From: Ruminococcus sp.
Lineage (GTDB): Bacteria; Bacillota; Clostridia; Oscillospirales; Ruminococcaceae
DNA length: 29,166 bases
Direction: 5' to 3'
Assembly: GCF_019417665.1 (NCBI RefSeq)
Contig: NZ_DXUU01000039.1
Location: 1-29,166 of the forward strand
The position numbers and the translations under genes are program-made. The number at the start of each line of letters is the position of its first letter. Positions within the stretch are counted from its first letter, which is position 1. Below are positions 6,266 through 12,526 of this stretch, one piece after another. The notes beneath the pieces are model-generated. The model ran no database searches. It was not told where the DNA came from and was given only the letters and a program-made list of their open reading frames with translations.

Positions 6266-7291
6266 ATGGTACGCACATTATCCCGAGCCGTTTTTCAATA
6301 CACTGCTCCCCCACAGATCATCGGCTATGCTTCCACCGTCGGTCAGAAAGAAGGCGACGGCCCTATGGGCAGCTGCTTTGACCATATTGAACTGGATGCC
6401 CATTTTGGACAAGATACCTGGGAACAGGCAGAAAGCACCATGCAGCGGCAGACCATTCAGCTGGCGTTGGACAAAAGCGGTCTGAAAGACAGCGATCTCA
6501 GCTGTATCTGCGCCGGTGATCTTCTGAATCAGTGCATTGGTTCTACCTATGGTCTCCGTCCTTTGGAGATACCCATGCTGGGCATCTATGGTGCTTGTTC
6601 CACTATGGCAGAGGGACTTCTCGTCGCATCTCTTCTAGCAGAAAGCGGCATGGGTGAATACACGGCAGCAGTGACGTCCTCTCATTTTTCCACAGCAGAA
6701 CGCCAGTTCCGGTTTCCCCTTTTTTATGGCGGTCAGCGTCCGCCTACGGCGCAGTGGACATGTACAGCCTCCGGCGCTGTCATTCTCCAGCAGCCCGATG
6801 GCGAACCTGAAGGAATCTGTGTTACCGGTGGTTGTATTGGTAAAATGGTAGATCTGGGCGTGACAGATGCCAATCATATGGGCGCCGCTATGGCCCCTGC
6901 CGCTGCGGATACCGTTGTTCGCTATCTTAAGGCCACTGGCACCCAGCCTACTGCTTATGATGCCATTGTCACCGGCGATCTGGGGTTAGTTGGAAGTGAG
7001 CTGCTCTGTGACCTGGTTATGAAACAGGGATATGATATTTCAAAGGTGCACAAAGACTGCGGCGCAATGATGTTTGATCCGGAGACCCAGGACACCCATG
7101 CCGGCGGTTCTGGCTGTGGATGCAGCGCCAGCATTCTCTGCGGTCATTTTCTGCCGTCTTTACAGCATGGCAGTCTGAAAAAAATTCTTTTCGCCGCAAC
7201 AGGTGCTCTCATGTCCCCTACGGCTTCTCAACAGGGCGAAAGCATTCCCGGTATTTCACATCTTGTGGAATTGACCAGTTTTCAAAAGTAA
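6266..7291 (+). CDS. spoVAD: Stage V sporulation protein AD
   Basis: 341 aa soluble protein with a thiolase-like fold; in Bacillus SpoVAD binds dipicolinic acid directly and sits on the inner spore membrane with SpoVAC and SpoVAE. Family features seen: the GACSTMAEGL segment with the thiolase-position cysteine (Cys111), the central TSSHFSTAERQFRFP stretch, GDLGLVGSE, and the C-terminal HAGGSGCGCSA and ATGALMSP blocks. Length is close to the Bacillus protein. The start at ATG 6266 is chosen for its GAGGTGA ribosome site and for the sigma-G-like promoter directly upstream; an in-frame ATG at 6218 would precede that promoter and lacks a ribosome site. spoVAE follows after 226 bp. Confidence 0.96.
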   Translation: MVRTLSRAVFQYTAPPQIIGYASTVGQKEGDGPMGSCFDHIELDAHFGQDTWEQAESTMQRQTIQLALDKSGLKDSDLSCICAGDLLNQCIGSTYGLRPLEIPMLGIYGACSTMAEGLLVASLLAESGMGEYTAAVTSSHFSTAERQFRFPLFYGGQRPPTAQWTCTASGAVILQQPDGEPEGICVTGGCIGKMVDLGVTDANHMGAAMAPAAADTVVRYLKATGTQPTAYDAIVTGDLGLVGSELLCDLVMKQGYDISKVHKDCGAMMFDPETQDTHAGGSGCGCSASILCGHFLPSLQHGSLKKILFAATGALMSPTASQQGESIPGISHLVELTSFQK

Positions 7292-7355
7292 AGCATCGGA
7301 GTTGTGGAAAACGAATCAATGCAAAATTTCAATGTTTGCTGCGGTTATGGCTCAA

Positions 7356-7500
7356 AAACAACTTCGACGTTGTTTCAAATCCATCTCCACAGGAAATTCT
7401 ACAAGTATCAATTCCATTGGCAGACCGTTTTCCACAAATTCCGGTGGAAAACAGAAAAGATTGTGGAAAGCACTCTCAGAAAAACAAGCGCATGGCGCTT
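7356..7500. other. spoVAD-spoVAE spacer with hairpins and TGTGGAAA motifs
   Basis: The 226-bp gap is unusually long for a spoVA operon. It contains an AAACAAC/GTTGTTT hairpin (7356-7375), a TTTTCCAC/GTGGAAAA inverted repeat (7428-7451) and an AAGCGC/GCGCTT hairpin (7486-7500) just before the spoVAE ribosome site. TGTGGAAA-like 9-mers in both orientations occur at 7303, 7428 and 7462. No gene was seen and no convincing promoter was identified. Confidence 0.5.
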
Positions 7501-7517
7501 TCAAAGGAGGAAAGGTT

Positions 7518-7877
7518 ATGATCAAGGACTTAATCTGGGCATTTATTGTGGGTGGTGTGTTGTGCGCCATTGGGCAGGTGCTCATCGACTACACGAAGCT
7601 GACTCCTGCACGGATTCTGACGGCTTATGTAGTGGCAGGCGTGTTCCTGTCGGCAGTGGGCATTTATCCCAAGCTGGTGGAGCTTGCCGGCGGCGGTGCA
7701 AGCGTGCCTCTGACTGGCTTCGGCAGTCTATTGGCAGAAGGCGTCAAGGAATCCGTAGATGAAAAGGGCATTCTGGGCATCTTTATGGGAGGACTCACGG
7801 CATCTTCAGCCGGAATTACAGCGGCAATGGTATTTGGCGTGATCGCGGCGGCAATTTTCAAACCAAAGCAAGATTAA
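7518..7877 (+). CDS. spoVAE: Stage V sporulation protein AE
   Basis: 119 aa, three to four membrane helices, matching the short SpoVAE (AEb type) component of the dipicolinate channel. The family block is VGIYPKLVELAGGGASVPLTG, related to the SpoVAC block GWYAKLGKHAGAGTLVPITG, as expected for these paralogous proteins. The start at ATG 7518 follows a very strong AAAGGAGGAAAGG ribosome site. An open frame extends upstream but would begin inside the spacer without a ribosome site. It probably shares the spoVAD transcript. No strong terminator is obvious after it; a weak TCCCG/CGGGA hairpin lies at ~7909-7922. Confidence 0.95.
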   Translation: MIKDLIWAFIVGGVLCAIGQVLIDYTKLTPARILTAYVVAGVFLSAVGIYPKLVELAGGGASVPLTGFGSLLAEGVKESVDEKGILGIFMGGLTASSAGITAAMVFGVIAAAIFKPKQD

Positions 7878-8009
7878 TTTATTTTGTGAAGCGGTTTCTC
7901 CCGGATTCGGGATTCTCTGTGAAAAAACAACGGAAAACGACTTTGTATCCAAATAAAAAGTGCAATTAAGATTAAAAATTGTGCAATATGACAAATTTCA
8001 AAAAATCCC

Positions 8010-8038
8010 TTGACAATTGTCCGAAAATGTAGTATACT
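8010..8038 (+). promoter_or_regulatory. Consensus sigma-A promoter of the tRNA pair
   Basis: TTGACA (8010-8015), 17 bp, TATACT (8033-8038), about 62 bp before the first tRNA. Nearly ideal housekeeping promoter, as expected for stable RNA genes. Confidence 0.88.
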
Positions 8039-8100
8039 ATCATAGTCGCAGGAAATTCAGAAACGGTGTAAAAATACTGTTTCGAGACTGCTTTTGATGT

Positions 8101-8177
8101 GGCGGCATAGCTCAGTTGGCTAGAGTACTCGGTTCATACCCGATTGGTCGCTGGTTCGAATCCTGCTGCCGCTACCA
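8101..8177 (+). tRNA. tRNA-Met (CAT)
   Basis: 77 nt including an encoded CCA. The acceptor GGCGGCA pairs with TGCCGCT (G-U at the first pair), the D arm reads GCTCAGTTGG, and the anticodon loop TTCATAC carries CAT with stem bases CGG/CCG, followed by a TTCGAA T-loop. The acceptor and body look like an elongator Met tRNA. Isoleucine (CAT with lysidine) is possible in principle because the anticodon is the same. Confidence 0.93.
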
Positions 8178-8180
8178 TAC

Positions 8181-8255
8181 GGCCCGTTGGTCAAGAGGTT
8201 AAGACACCGCCCTTTCACGGCGGAATCATGGGTTCAATTCCCGTACGGGTCACCA
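8181..8255 (+). tRNA. tRNA-Glu (TTC)
   Basis: 75 nt including CCA. The acceptor GGCCCGT pairs with ACGGGTC, the anticodon stem CCGCC/GGCGG encloses loop CTTTCAC with anticodon TTC, and the T arm has TTCAAT. It lies 3 bp after tRNA-Met on the same transcript. Confidence 0.95.
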
Positions 8256-8265
8256 GTTAACTAAT

Positions 8266-8304
8266 CCGGAAATTGCGTAAATGCGTAGTTTCCGGTTTTT
8301 CTTT
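8266..8304 (+). terminator. Terminator of the tRNA operon
   Basis: CCGGAAA (8266-8272) and TTTCCGG (8289-8295) followed by a T-rich run, directly after tRNA-Glu. Confidence 0.75.
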
Positions 8305-8331
8305 TATCGCAAAAATCCACGATATTATATA
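8303..8331 (+). promoter_or_regulatory. Candidate promoter of the MFS transporter operon
   Basis: TTTATC, 17 bp, TATATA. The -10 box is reasonable and the -35 box weak. It would start the transcript near 8338, just upstream of the leader peptide, giving a leader of roughly 150 nt. Confidence 0.45.
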
Positions 8332-8367
8332 GGCAGACACTTTGATTAGAAACAGCGGAGGTTAAAA

Positions 8368-8406
8368 ATGCTTCTCATGAATGACACAGCTCCATGCAAG
8401 GTTTGA
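8368..8406 (+). CDS. Leader peptide MLLMNDTAPCKV (attenuator)
   Basis: A 12-codon open frame, ATG 8368 to TGA 8406, with a strong ribosome site (GCGGAGG, 8355-8361). The frame ends inside the first of a series of alternative stems in front of the transporter gene and is in a different frame from it. A well-initiated short peptide plus competing stems before a drug-efflux-type gene is the classic layout for ribosome-stalling control, as in erm and mef genes. The peptide has no recognised relative, and the inducing drug cannot be read from the sequence. Confidence 0.7.
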   Translation: MLLMNDTAPCKV

Positions 8407-8483
8407 GGACGCTGCATGGAGGATAACTATTAATGTCCTCGGACTTTGCATTCTGGATAAAATAATATCAAAGGAGCAAAGTC
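8390..8483 (+). promoter_or_regulatory. Translational attenuator, three competing stems
   Basis: Stem 1: 8390-8398 with 8413-8421 (CTCCATGCA/TGCATGGAG, 9 bp perfect). Stem 2: 8401-8410 with 8435-8444 (10 bp including two G-U pairs). Stem 3: 8442-8449 with 8476-8483 (GACTTTGC/GCAAAGTC, 8 bp). The 5' arm of stem 2 lies in the loop of stem 1, and stems 2 and 3 share 8442-8444, so stem 2 excludes both others. Stem 3 covers the end of the transporter ribosome site AAGGAG (8471-8476) and the gap to its ATG. Expected logic: stems 1+3 off, stem 2 on. No U run follows, so control is likely translational. Confidence 0.65.
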
Positions 8484-8485
8484 AA

Positions 8486-9760
8486 ATGAAGAAATTAAAA
8501 TCATATATCATGTTGTGGGCGACACAATCGCTCTCTGCACTCGGCAGCGGAATGATAAGCTATGCACTTGTGCTTTGGCTTTATCTGAACAGCGGCTCGG
8601 CGCTTAAAACCGCTATGCTTTCGATATGCTCGTATGCGCCCTATGTGCTGATGAGCATTTTTGCTGGTACGCTCAGTGACCGTTGGGATAAGAAGAAAAC
8701 AATGCTTGTCTGTGACTTTATCGCTGCGCTAAGCACGATAGCAGTCCTTTTTTTAATCAGGACGGGCAGTTTGCAACCATGGCATTTGTATCTGATAAAC
8801 GCCATAAATGGTCTGATGAACACAGTTCAGCAGCCTGCAAGCGAGGTGGCTGCAACTCTGCTAACGCCAAAGGAGTATTACCAGAAAACAAGCGGAATGC
8901 GCTCATTTTCTCAATCGCTGAATTCGATACTCACACCGATAATTGCAACAGCACTGTTTTCATTCGCAGGCATTGGAATGGTAATAGCCGTTGACCTTTC
9001 AACATTTGCGATAGCGTTCATCACTCTCGCAGTATTTATAAAAATCCCCGAAACGCAGAAAGCAGATGAACGGAAAGAGAGCGTTCTGTCTGCTTCAATG
9101 GCAGGATTGAAATGGCTTAAAGAAAATCCGCTTATTCTGAAGCTGATACTCTTTCTGTCCTGCATAAATCTTGTTGCTTCGACCTATGACACGGCACTTC
9201 CTGCGATGATACTTTCAAAAGCAAACGGCGGTCAGATCGTTCTCGGCATCATCAACACCTGTGTTGGTATAGCTTCGCTTTTGGGCAGCGTTCTGGTGGC
9301 ACTTCTGCCTGCACCGAAAAATCGAGTAAGGGCTATATGCGCAGCATTGCTTATCTCGATGAGTACGGAAAATTTTATGCTTGCATTCGGGAAAACACCA
9401 CTGATATGGTGTATTGGCGCAATACTTGGTTGGATCGTCATACCATATATGAACGCAAACATGGACGTGATTTTCCGCAACGAGATACCGACAGATATGC
9501 AGGGGCGGGTCTATTCCTGCCGCAACACGCTGCAATTCTTCACGATACCGATAGGTTTTTTGCTTGGCGGCTTGTTTACGGATAAGGTGTTTGAACCGTT
9601 TATGGCAGGCAATACATCACCGCTTTGGAATGCATTGTTTGGTGAGGGTAAAGGTTCGGGGACGGCTATGTTGTTCTTTGTAATAGGTATTGTAGGAGTG
9701 ATGATCTGCATTGTATTTTCAGCTTTACTGAACAAGCACAAATGGAGTGAGAATAACTGA
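8486..9760 (+). CDS. MFS transporter, drug-efflux type
   Basis: 424 aa, about 12 membrane helices, major facilitator superfamily, in the Mef/EntS-like branch. The loop after helix 2 carries SDRWDKKK, a form of the MFS motif A (GxxxDRxGRR) typical of this branch. The protein opens directly with a first helix (MLWATQSLSALGSGM). The start at ATG 8486 is chosen for its AAGGAG site; the frame is open upstream to 8381, but that part overlaps the attenuator. Likely proton-driven export of a small molecule; macrolide-type drugs are a guess from the family and the leader. Codon use, with many ATA isoleucines, looks different from neighbours such as the glycosyltransferase gene. The position just after a tRNA pair suggests acquisition. 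Single-gene unit. Confidence 0.88.
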   Translation: MKKLKSYIMLWATQSLSALGSGMISYALVLWLYLNSGSALKTAMLSICSYAPYVLMSIFAGTLSDRWDKKKTMLVCDFIAALSTIAVLFLIRTGSLQPWHLYLINAINGLMNTVQQPASEVAATLLTPKEYYQKTSGMRSFSQSLNSILTPIIATALFSFAGIGMVIAVDLSTFAIAFITLAVFIKIPETQKADERKESVLSASMAGLKWLKENPLILKLILFLSCINLVASTYDTALPAMILSKANGGQIVLGIINTCVGIASLLGSVLVALLPAPKNRVRAICAALLISMSTENFMLAFGKTPLIWCIGAILGWIVIPYMNANMDVIFRNEIPTDMQGRVYSCRNTLQFFTIPIGFLLGGLFTDKVFEPFMAGNTSPLWNALFGEGKGSGTAMLFFVIGIVGVMICIVFSALLNKHKWSENN

Positions 9761-9852
9761 TTCAGATTTCCAAAGACTTCTATTTTTATATGCCGTTGTA
9801 TCCGTATTTCCCGGCATAAGCACAGCACTAAAAACACACTAAAAAAAACCTC

Positions 9853-9881
9853 TAGACTTTCCGCCAAAAATATGCTATAAT
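9853..9881 (+). promoter_or_regulatory. Sigma-A promoter of the glycosyltransferase
   Basis: TAGACT (9853-9858), 17 bp, TATAAT (9876-9881), 36 bp before the ATG. Confidence 0.75.
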
Positions 9882-9917
9882 AGAACCACCGAATTCTGAA
9901 CCGAAAGGATATTTTTC

Positions 9918-11060
9918 ATGAAACGTGTGGTTCTTTTTGCGGCCTCGGCTGCAACACTGGTACAATTTACGAAAAATGATCTCACAGCGCTCCAGACTCT
10001 GGGCTGTGAGATCCATATGATTTGTAATTTGCAGAAGCCGAATCTTTCGCCGGCTGCACTTCATGACTTTAATCAGGCGTACCCGAAACTCGTGTGGCAT
10101 GACCTGCCCTTTTGCGACAGCATCCATAGGCTGCGGCAGAATCAGAAAGCATCCCAGGAACTGGGCGCACTGCTGGATGAAGTAAAACCCGATCTGCTCC
10201 ACTGTCATGGCACCATTGCCGGGCTATATGGTCGGAAAGCGGCGGAAAAGCGGCAGATCCCTGTGTTCTACACCGCTCACGATTTCCGGGTATACCGTGG
10301 CTGTATCCCGGTAGAACGATTGTTCTTCGGGATGCAGGAGCGGCGTCATAGCAAGTGCACAGAGGTGATGTTCACCGTCTGCCCAGAGGATGCTGCCTAT
10401 GGGAAAAAGCATCTCCACGCCAAGAAAGTGGTTTCCCTGCCGGATGTGGGGCTGGACTATGAGAAATACGCCACGCCCAAGCGCAGCCGGGGAGAGGTGC
10501 GAAGAGAACTGCATATTCCTGAGGATGCTGACCTGATGATTTCCGTGGGGACTCTACGGATGCAGAAACGTCTCCGGGTGGTATTGCAGGCAATGGCACG
10601 GCTAAGGGAACTGGAAAATCTCCACTATATTATCTGCGGCGAGGGACCGGATATGCTGTTTCTGCAAAAGCTGGCCCAAAAGCTTCACCTGACTGAACGG
10701 GTGCATCTGTTGGGCTATCGCACAGATATTCCCGATCTGCTGGGTGCAGCGGATATTTTCTGTATGCCGTCCCGTCGGGAGGGCTGCGGTATGGCGGCAT
10801 TGGAGGCCATGGCAGCCGGACTGCCGCTGATCACTGTGCGCAGCCACGGAACAAAGACATATGCCGAAAAAGGCGAAAGCGCCTTTTGTCTCAAGGGTGA
10901 TCTGGTGGCATCCTGCGCAGATGCCATTGCACAGCTGGCGGAGAATAAGCTTTTACGGAAACAGATAGGTGCACATAACCGTGCCGCAGCAAAGGCATTT
11001 TCCGATGAAGGCGCGATGATGCAGCAGATGCGGACATATTATCAGGAAATTTTGTCCTAA
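9918..11060 (+). CDS. Glycosyltransferase, GT4 family (GT-B fold)
   Basis: 380 aa retaining glycosyltransferase. The N-terminal acceptor domain contains HCHGTIAGLYGRKAAEK and YTAHDFR. The C-terminal donor domain begins near residue 206 with ISVGTLRMQKR and holds GEGPD, LLGYRTDIPDLLGAADIF, and the EX7E element in REGCGMAALEAMAAGLP, which binds the nucleotide sugar. The acceptor is unknown; exopolysaccharide or other cell-surface glycan assembly is typical for the family. The start has an AAAGGA site, with its own promoter upstream and a strong terminator downstream, so it appears monocistronic with no polysaccharide cluster around it. Confidence 0.92.
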   Translation: MKRVVLFAASAATLVQFTKNDLTALQTLGCEIHMICNLQKPNLSPAALHDFNQAYPKLVWHDLPFCDSIHRLRQNQKASQELGALLDEVKPDLLHCHGTIAGLYGRKAAEKRQIPVFYTAHDFRVYRGCIPVERLFFGMQERRHSKCTEVMFTVCPEDAAYGKKHLHAKKVVSLPDVGLDYEKYATPKRSRGEVRRELHIPEDADLMISVGTLRMQKRLRVVLQAMARLRELENLHYIICGEGPDMLFLQKLAQKLHLTERVHLLGYRTDIPDLLGAADIFCMPSRREGCGMAALEAMAAGLPLITVRSHGTKTYAEKGESAFCLKGDLVASCADAIAQLAENKLLRKQIGAHNRAAAKAFSDEGAMMQQMRTYYQEILS

Positions 11061-11080
11061 CAGACGTGAAAGAAACAAAA

Positions 11081-11122
11081 AACCGTTCTGGAGAAATCAA
11101 TCTCCGGAACGGTTCTTTTTTT
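11081..11122. terminator. Terminator after the glycosyltransferase
   Basis: 14-bp stem AACCGTTCTGGAGA/TCTCCGGAACGGTT (one G-U pair) around AATCAA, followed by CTTTTTTT; on the other strand an A-rich flank gives a U run too. Probably bidirectional, serving the glycosyltransferase and the convergent 61-aa gene. A near-identical copy is at 11689-11729. Confidence 0.88.
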
Positions 11123-11136
11123 GCAGATGATCTGCT

Positions 11137-11322
11137 TTACTCTCCTGAAATCACTTGTTCTTCTGCCGCCTGATGGACAGTTTTCAGATGCTGGATCTCT
11201 GCGTAGATACTTTCGACTGTGTGGGAGTCGAGAGAGGCATCTGCCACAAACTGTTCCAGAGAGTCAATGACGTCACAGAGTGCGGCAGATAGAATGAAAT
11301 AAGGTTTTTTGTAAGATTCCAT
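11137..11322 (-). CDS. Small acidic protein divergent from the XRE regulator, unknown function
   Basis: 61 aa, largely alpha-helical by appearance, acidic, no membrane segment and no recognised domain. The start at 11322 has an AAAGGAG site. A perfect consensus promoter (TTGACA, 17 bp, TATAAT on the minus strand) drives it, with a palindromic operator between the two boxes. It is arranged head to head with the XRE regulator gene, so it is very likely that regulator's target. A toxin-antitoxin or phage-type regulatory pair is possible but not supported by any family match I can make. In the downstream paralogous copy of this region the equivalent gene has been deleted. Confidence 0.7.
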   Translation of the reverse strand: MESYKKPYFILSAALCDVIDSLEQFVADASLDSHTVESIYAEIQHLKTVHQAAEEQVISGE

Positions 11323-11348
11323 GGGATGTCTCCTTTCTATTTTCTTTT

Positions 11349-11377
11349 ATTATAAACCAAATTGGTTTATTTGTCAA
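11349..11377 (-). promoter_or_regulatory. Consensus promoter of the 61-aa gene
   Basis: On the minus strand: TTGACA (11377-11372), 17 bp, TATAAT (11354-11349). The operator 11354-11368 fills most of the spacer, so bound repressor would exclude RNA polymerase. Confidence 0.85.
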
Positions 11378-11393
11378 TATACCAATTTGGTTT
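11354..11393. promoter_or_regulatory. Paired operators of the XRE regulator
   Basis: AAACCAAATTGGTTT (11354-11368) and ATACCAATTTGGTTT (11379-11393). The second matches the inverted first at 14 of 15 positions; centres are 25 bp apart. One lies in the promoter spacer of the 61-aa gene, the other just before the TATAAT of the regulator gene. Expected to be bound by the 74-aa XRE protein for autoregulation and control of its neighbour. Confidence 0.65.
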
Positions 11394-11425
11394 GTCATAT
11401 AATAAAAGAAAAACGGAGGTTTGCC

Positions 11426-11650
11426 ATGCAATATCCACGCATCCGAAATCTTCGGGAAGATCACGATTTATACCAAAAGGATCTGGCGGCATACCTGCAC
11501 TGTTCCCAGGTGGCATATTCCCGTTATGAACTTGGAACAAGGGATATTCCCACAGACGTGCTCATTGCGCTGGCAGATTATTATCATACCAGCATTGATT
11601 ATCTGTTGGGGCAGACTGATGTGAAAACGCCATATCCCAGGAAAAAATAA
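11426..11650 (+). CDS. Small XRE-family transcriptional regulator 1
   Basis: 74 aa, essentially one helix-turn-helix domain of the Cro/C1 type. Helix 2 is QKDLAAYL and the recognition helix SQVAYSRYELG (residues 27-37, Arg33), followed by the family's GTRDIPTDVLIALADYYHTSIDYLLG. The start has a CGGAGG site. It is transcribed away from the 61-aa gene across two palindromic operators, so it is likely an autorepressor. It ends in a basic tail (PYPRKK). A duplicated, diverged copy lies 467 bp further on. Confidence 0.9.
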   Translation: MQYPRIRNLREDHDLYQKDLAAYLHCSQVAYSRYELGTRDIPTDVLIALADYYHTSIDYLLGQTDVKTPYPRKK

Positions 11651-11688
11651 GCATATTGTAGTAAAACCTTTACAGCGAAAGAAACAAA

Positions 11689-11729
11689 AACCGTTCTGGA
11701 GAAATCAATCTCCGGAACGGTTCTTTTTT
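11689..11729. terminator. Terminator after XRE regulator 1 (duplicate of 11081-11122)
   Basis: The same 14-bp stem and loop as after the glycosyltransferase, with CTTTTTTT following. The surrounding ~90 bp (from GAAAGAAACAAAAA to CTCCTGAAAT) also match, showing that the whole regulator region was duplicated. Confidence 0.85.
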
Positions 11730-11805
11730 TGTAGATAATCTGCTTTACTCTCCTGAAATTATTTGTTCCTTTGTGGGGTGTCTCTTTTCTATTTTTCTTT
11801 ATTAT

Positions 11806-11820
11806 AACCTGTTTCAGGTT
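11806..11820. promoter_or_regulatory. Diverged operator of XRE regulator 2
   Basis: AACCTGTTTCAGGTT is a perfect 6-bp inverted repeat around TTT. It sits exactly where AAACCAAATTGGTTT sits in the first copy, next to a conserved ATTATA (the old minus-strand -10 box, 11801-11806). Sequence changed, symmetry kept. Confidence 0.55.
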
Positions 11821-11892
11821 GTTTGTTAATTTAAAAGGTATAGGTATGCTATATTATAACTGTAGACTATAACAAAAAAGCGGAGGCATACC

Positions 11893-12117
11893 ATGTATTA
11901 TCCACGTATCCGTCAGCTGCGAAAAAATCATAATTTATATCAAAAGGATCTAGCCATATATCTGAATCGTTCCCAGGTGGCATATTCCTGTTATGAACTT
12001 GGAACGAGAGATATTCCCACAGAAGTACTTATTGCATTGGCGGAATATTATCACACCAGCGTAGATTATCTGATGGGAAGAACTGATGTGAAAACACCGT
12101 ATCCTAAGAAGAAATAG
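11893..12117 (+). CDS. Small XRE-family transcriptional regulator 2
   Basis: 74 aa paralogue of the upstream regulator, the same length and clearly homologous throughout. The recognition helix is SQVAYSCYELG, so Arg33 of copy 1 is Cys33 here; the C-terminal part differs at DYYHTSIDYLLGQ versus EYYHTSVDYLMGR. The start has a GCGGAGG site. The divergent partner gene present in copy 1 has been lost in this copy. Downstream come two extra copies of the gene's 3' end, each preceded by a palindromic mobile repeat. Confidence 0.88.
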   Translation: MYYPRIRQLRKNHNLYQKDLAIYLNRSQVAYSCYELGTRDIPTEVLIALAEYYHTSVDYLMGRTDVKTPYPKKK

Positions 12118-12123
12118 GTATAT

Positions 12124-12202
12124 TGTAGGGGCGAACTGTGTTCGCCCGGAGATATCACCGATTGCAAACATGAAATACGGGCGGATGATATCCGTCCCTA
12201 CA
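12124..12202. mobile_element. Two-hairpin palindromic repeat, copy a
   Basis: 79 bp beginning TGTAGGGGCG and ending CCCTACA. The left arm is itself a palindrome (GGGCGAAC/GTTCGCCC) and the right arm a different one (GGCGGAT/ATCCGTC), separated by ~30 bp. The two-hairpin layout resembles REP/BIME elements. No coding capacity. Confidence 0.7.
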
Positions 12203-12211
12203 ATTGCAACT

Positions 12212-12318
12212 GATATTCTCACAGAAGTACTATTGCATTGGCAGATTATTATCATACCAGTATTGATTATTTGCTAGGGCAGACTGATGTCAAAACACCG
12301 TATCCTAAGAAGAAATAG
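12212..12318 (+). pseudogene. Truncated XRE regulator 3' end, tail 1
   Basis: Repeats the last ~107 bp of an XRE gene, up to the stop codon, without start or helix-turn-helix. It has a 1-bp deletion (GAAGTACTATTG versus GAAGTACTTATTG). The middle (GCAGATTATTATC, TGATTATTTGCTAGGGCAG) follows regulator 1, while the end (AAACACCGTATCCTAAGAAG) follows regulator 2, so it is a mosaic of the two. Confidence 0.75.
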
Positions 12319-12324
12319 GCATAT

Positions 12325-12403
12325 TGTAGGGGCGAACTGTGTTCGCCCGGAGATATCGCCGATTGGAAACATGAAATACGGGCGGATGATATCCGCCCCT
12401 ACA
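12325..12403. mobile_element. Two-hairpin palindromic repeat, copy b
   Basis: Same 79-bp structure as copy a, with a cleaner right arm GGGCGGAT/ATCCGCCC. Lies after the stop codon of tail 1 at the same distance as copy a after regulator 2. Confidence 0.7.
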
Positions 12404-12412
12404 ATTGCAACT

Positions 12413-12520
12413 GATATTCTCACAGAAATACTTATTGCATTGGCGGAATATTATCACACCAGCGTAGATTATCTGATGGGAAGAACTGATGTCAAAACAC
12501 CGTATCCTAAGAAGAAATAG
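12413..12520 (+). pseudogene. Truncated XRE regulator 3' end, tail 2
   Basis: Second extra tail, ~108 bp, matching regulator 2 almost exactly (GCGGAATATTATCACACCAG, GGGAAGAACTGATGT). It is in register with a 201-202 bp tandem period that starts inside regulator 2 at 12010. No start codon or ribosome site of its own. Confidence 0.75.
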
Positions 12521-12526
12521 GCATAT

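Noticed and set aside
8101..8255. tRNA pair as an integration (attachment) site
   Set aside because: No integrase gene and no repeated tRNA 3' end was found downstream, so an att site cannot be supported.
12287..12520. 77-codon open frame downstream of XRE regulator 2
   Set aside because: It joins the end of one truncated tail, a mobile repeat and the next tail; it has no ribosome site and no helix-turn-helix.
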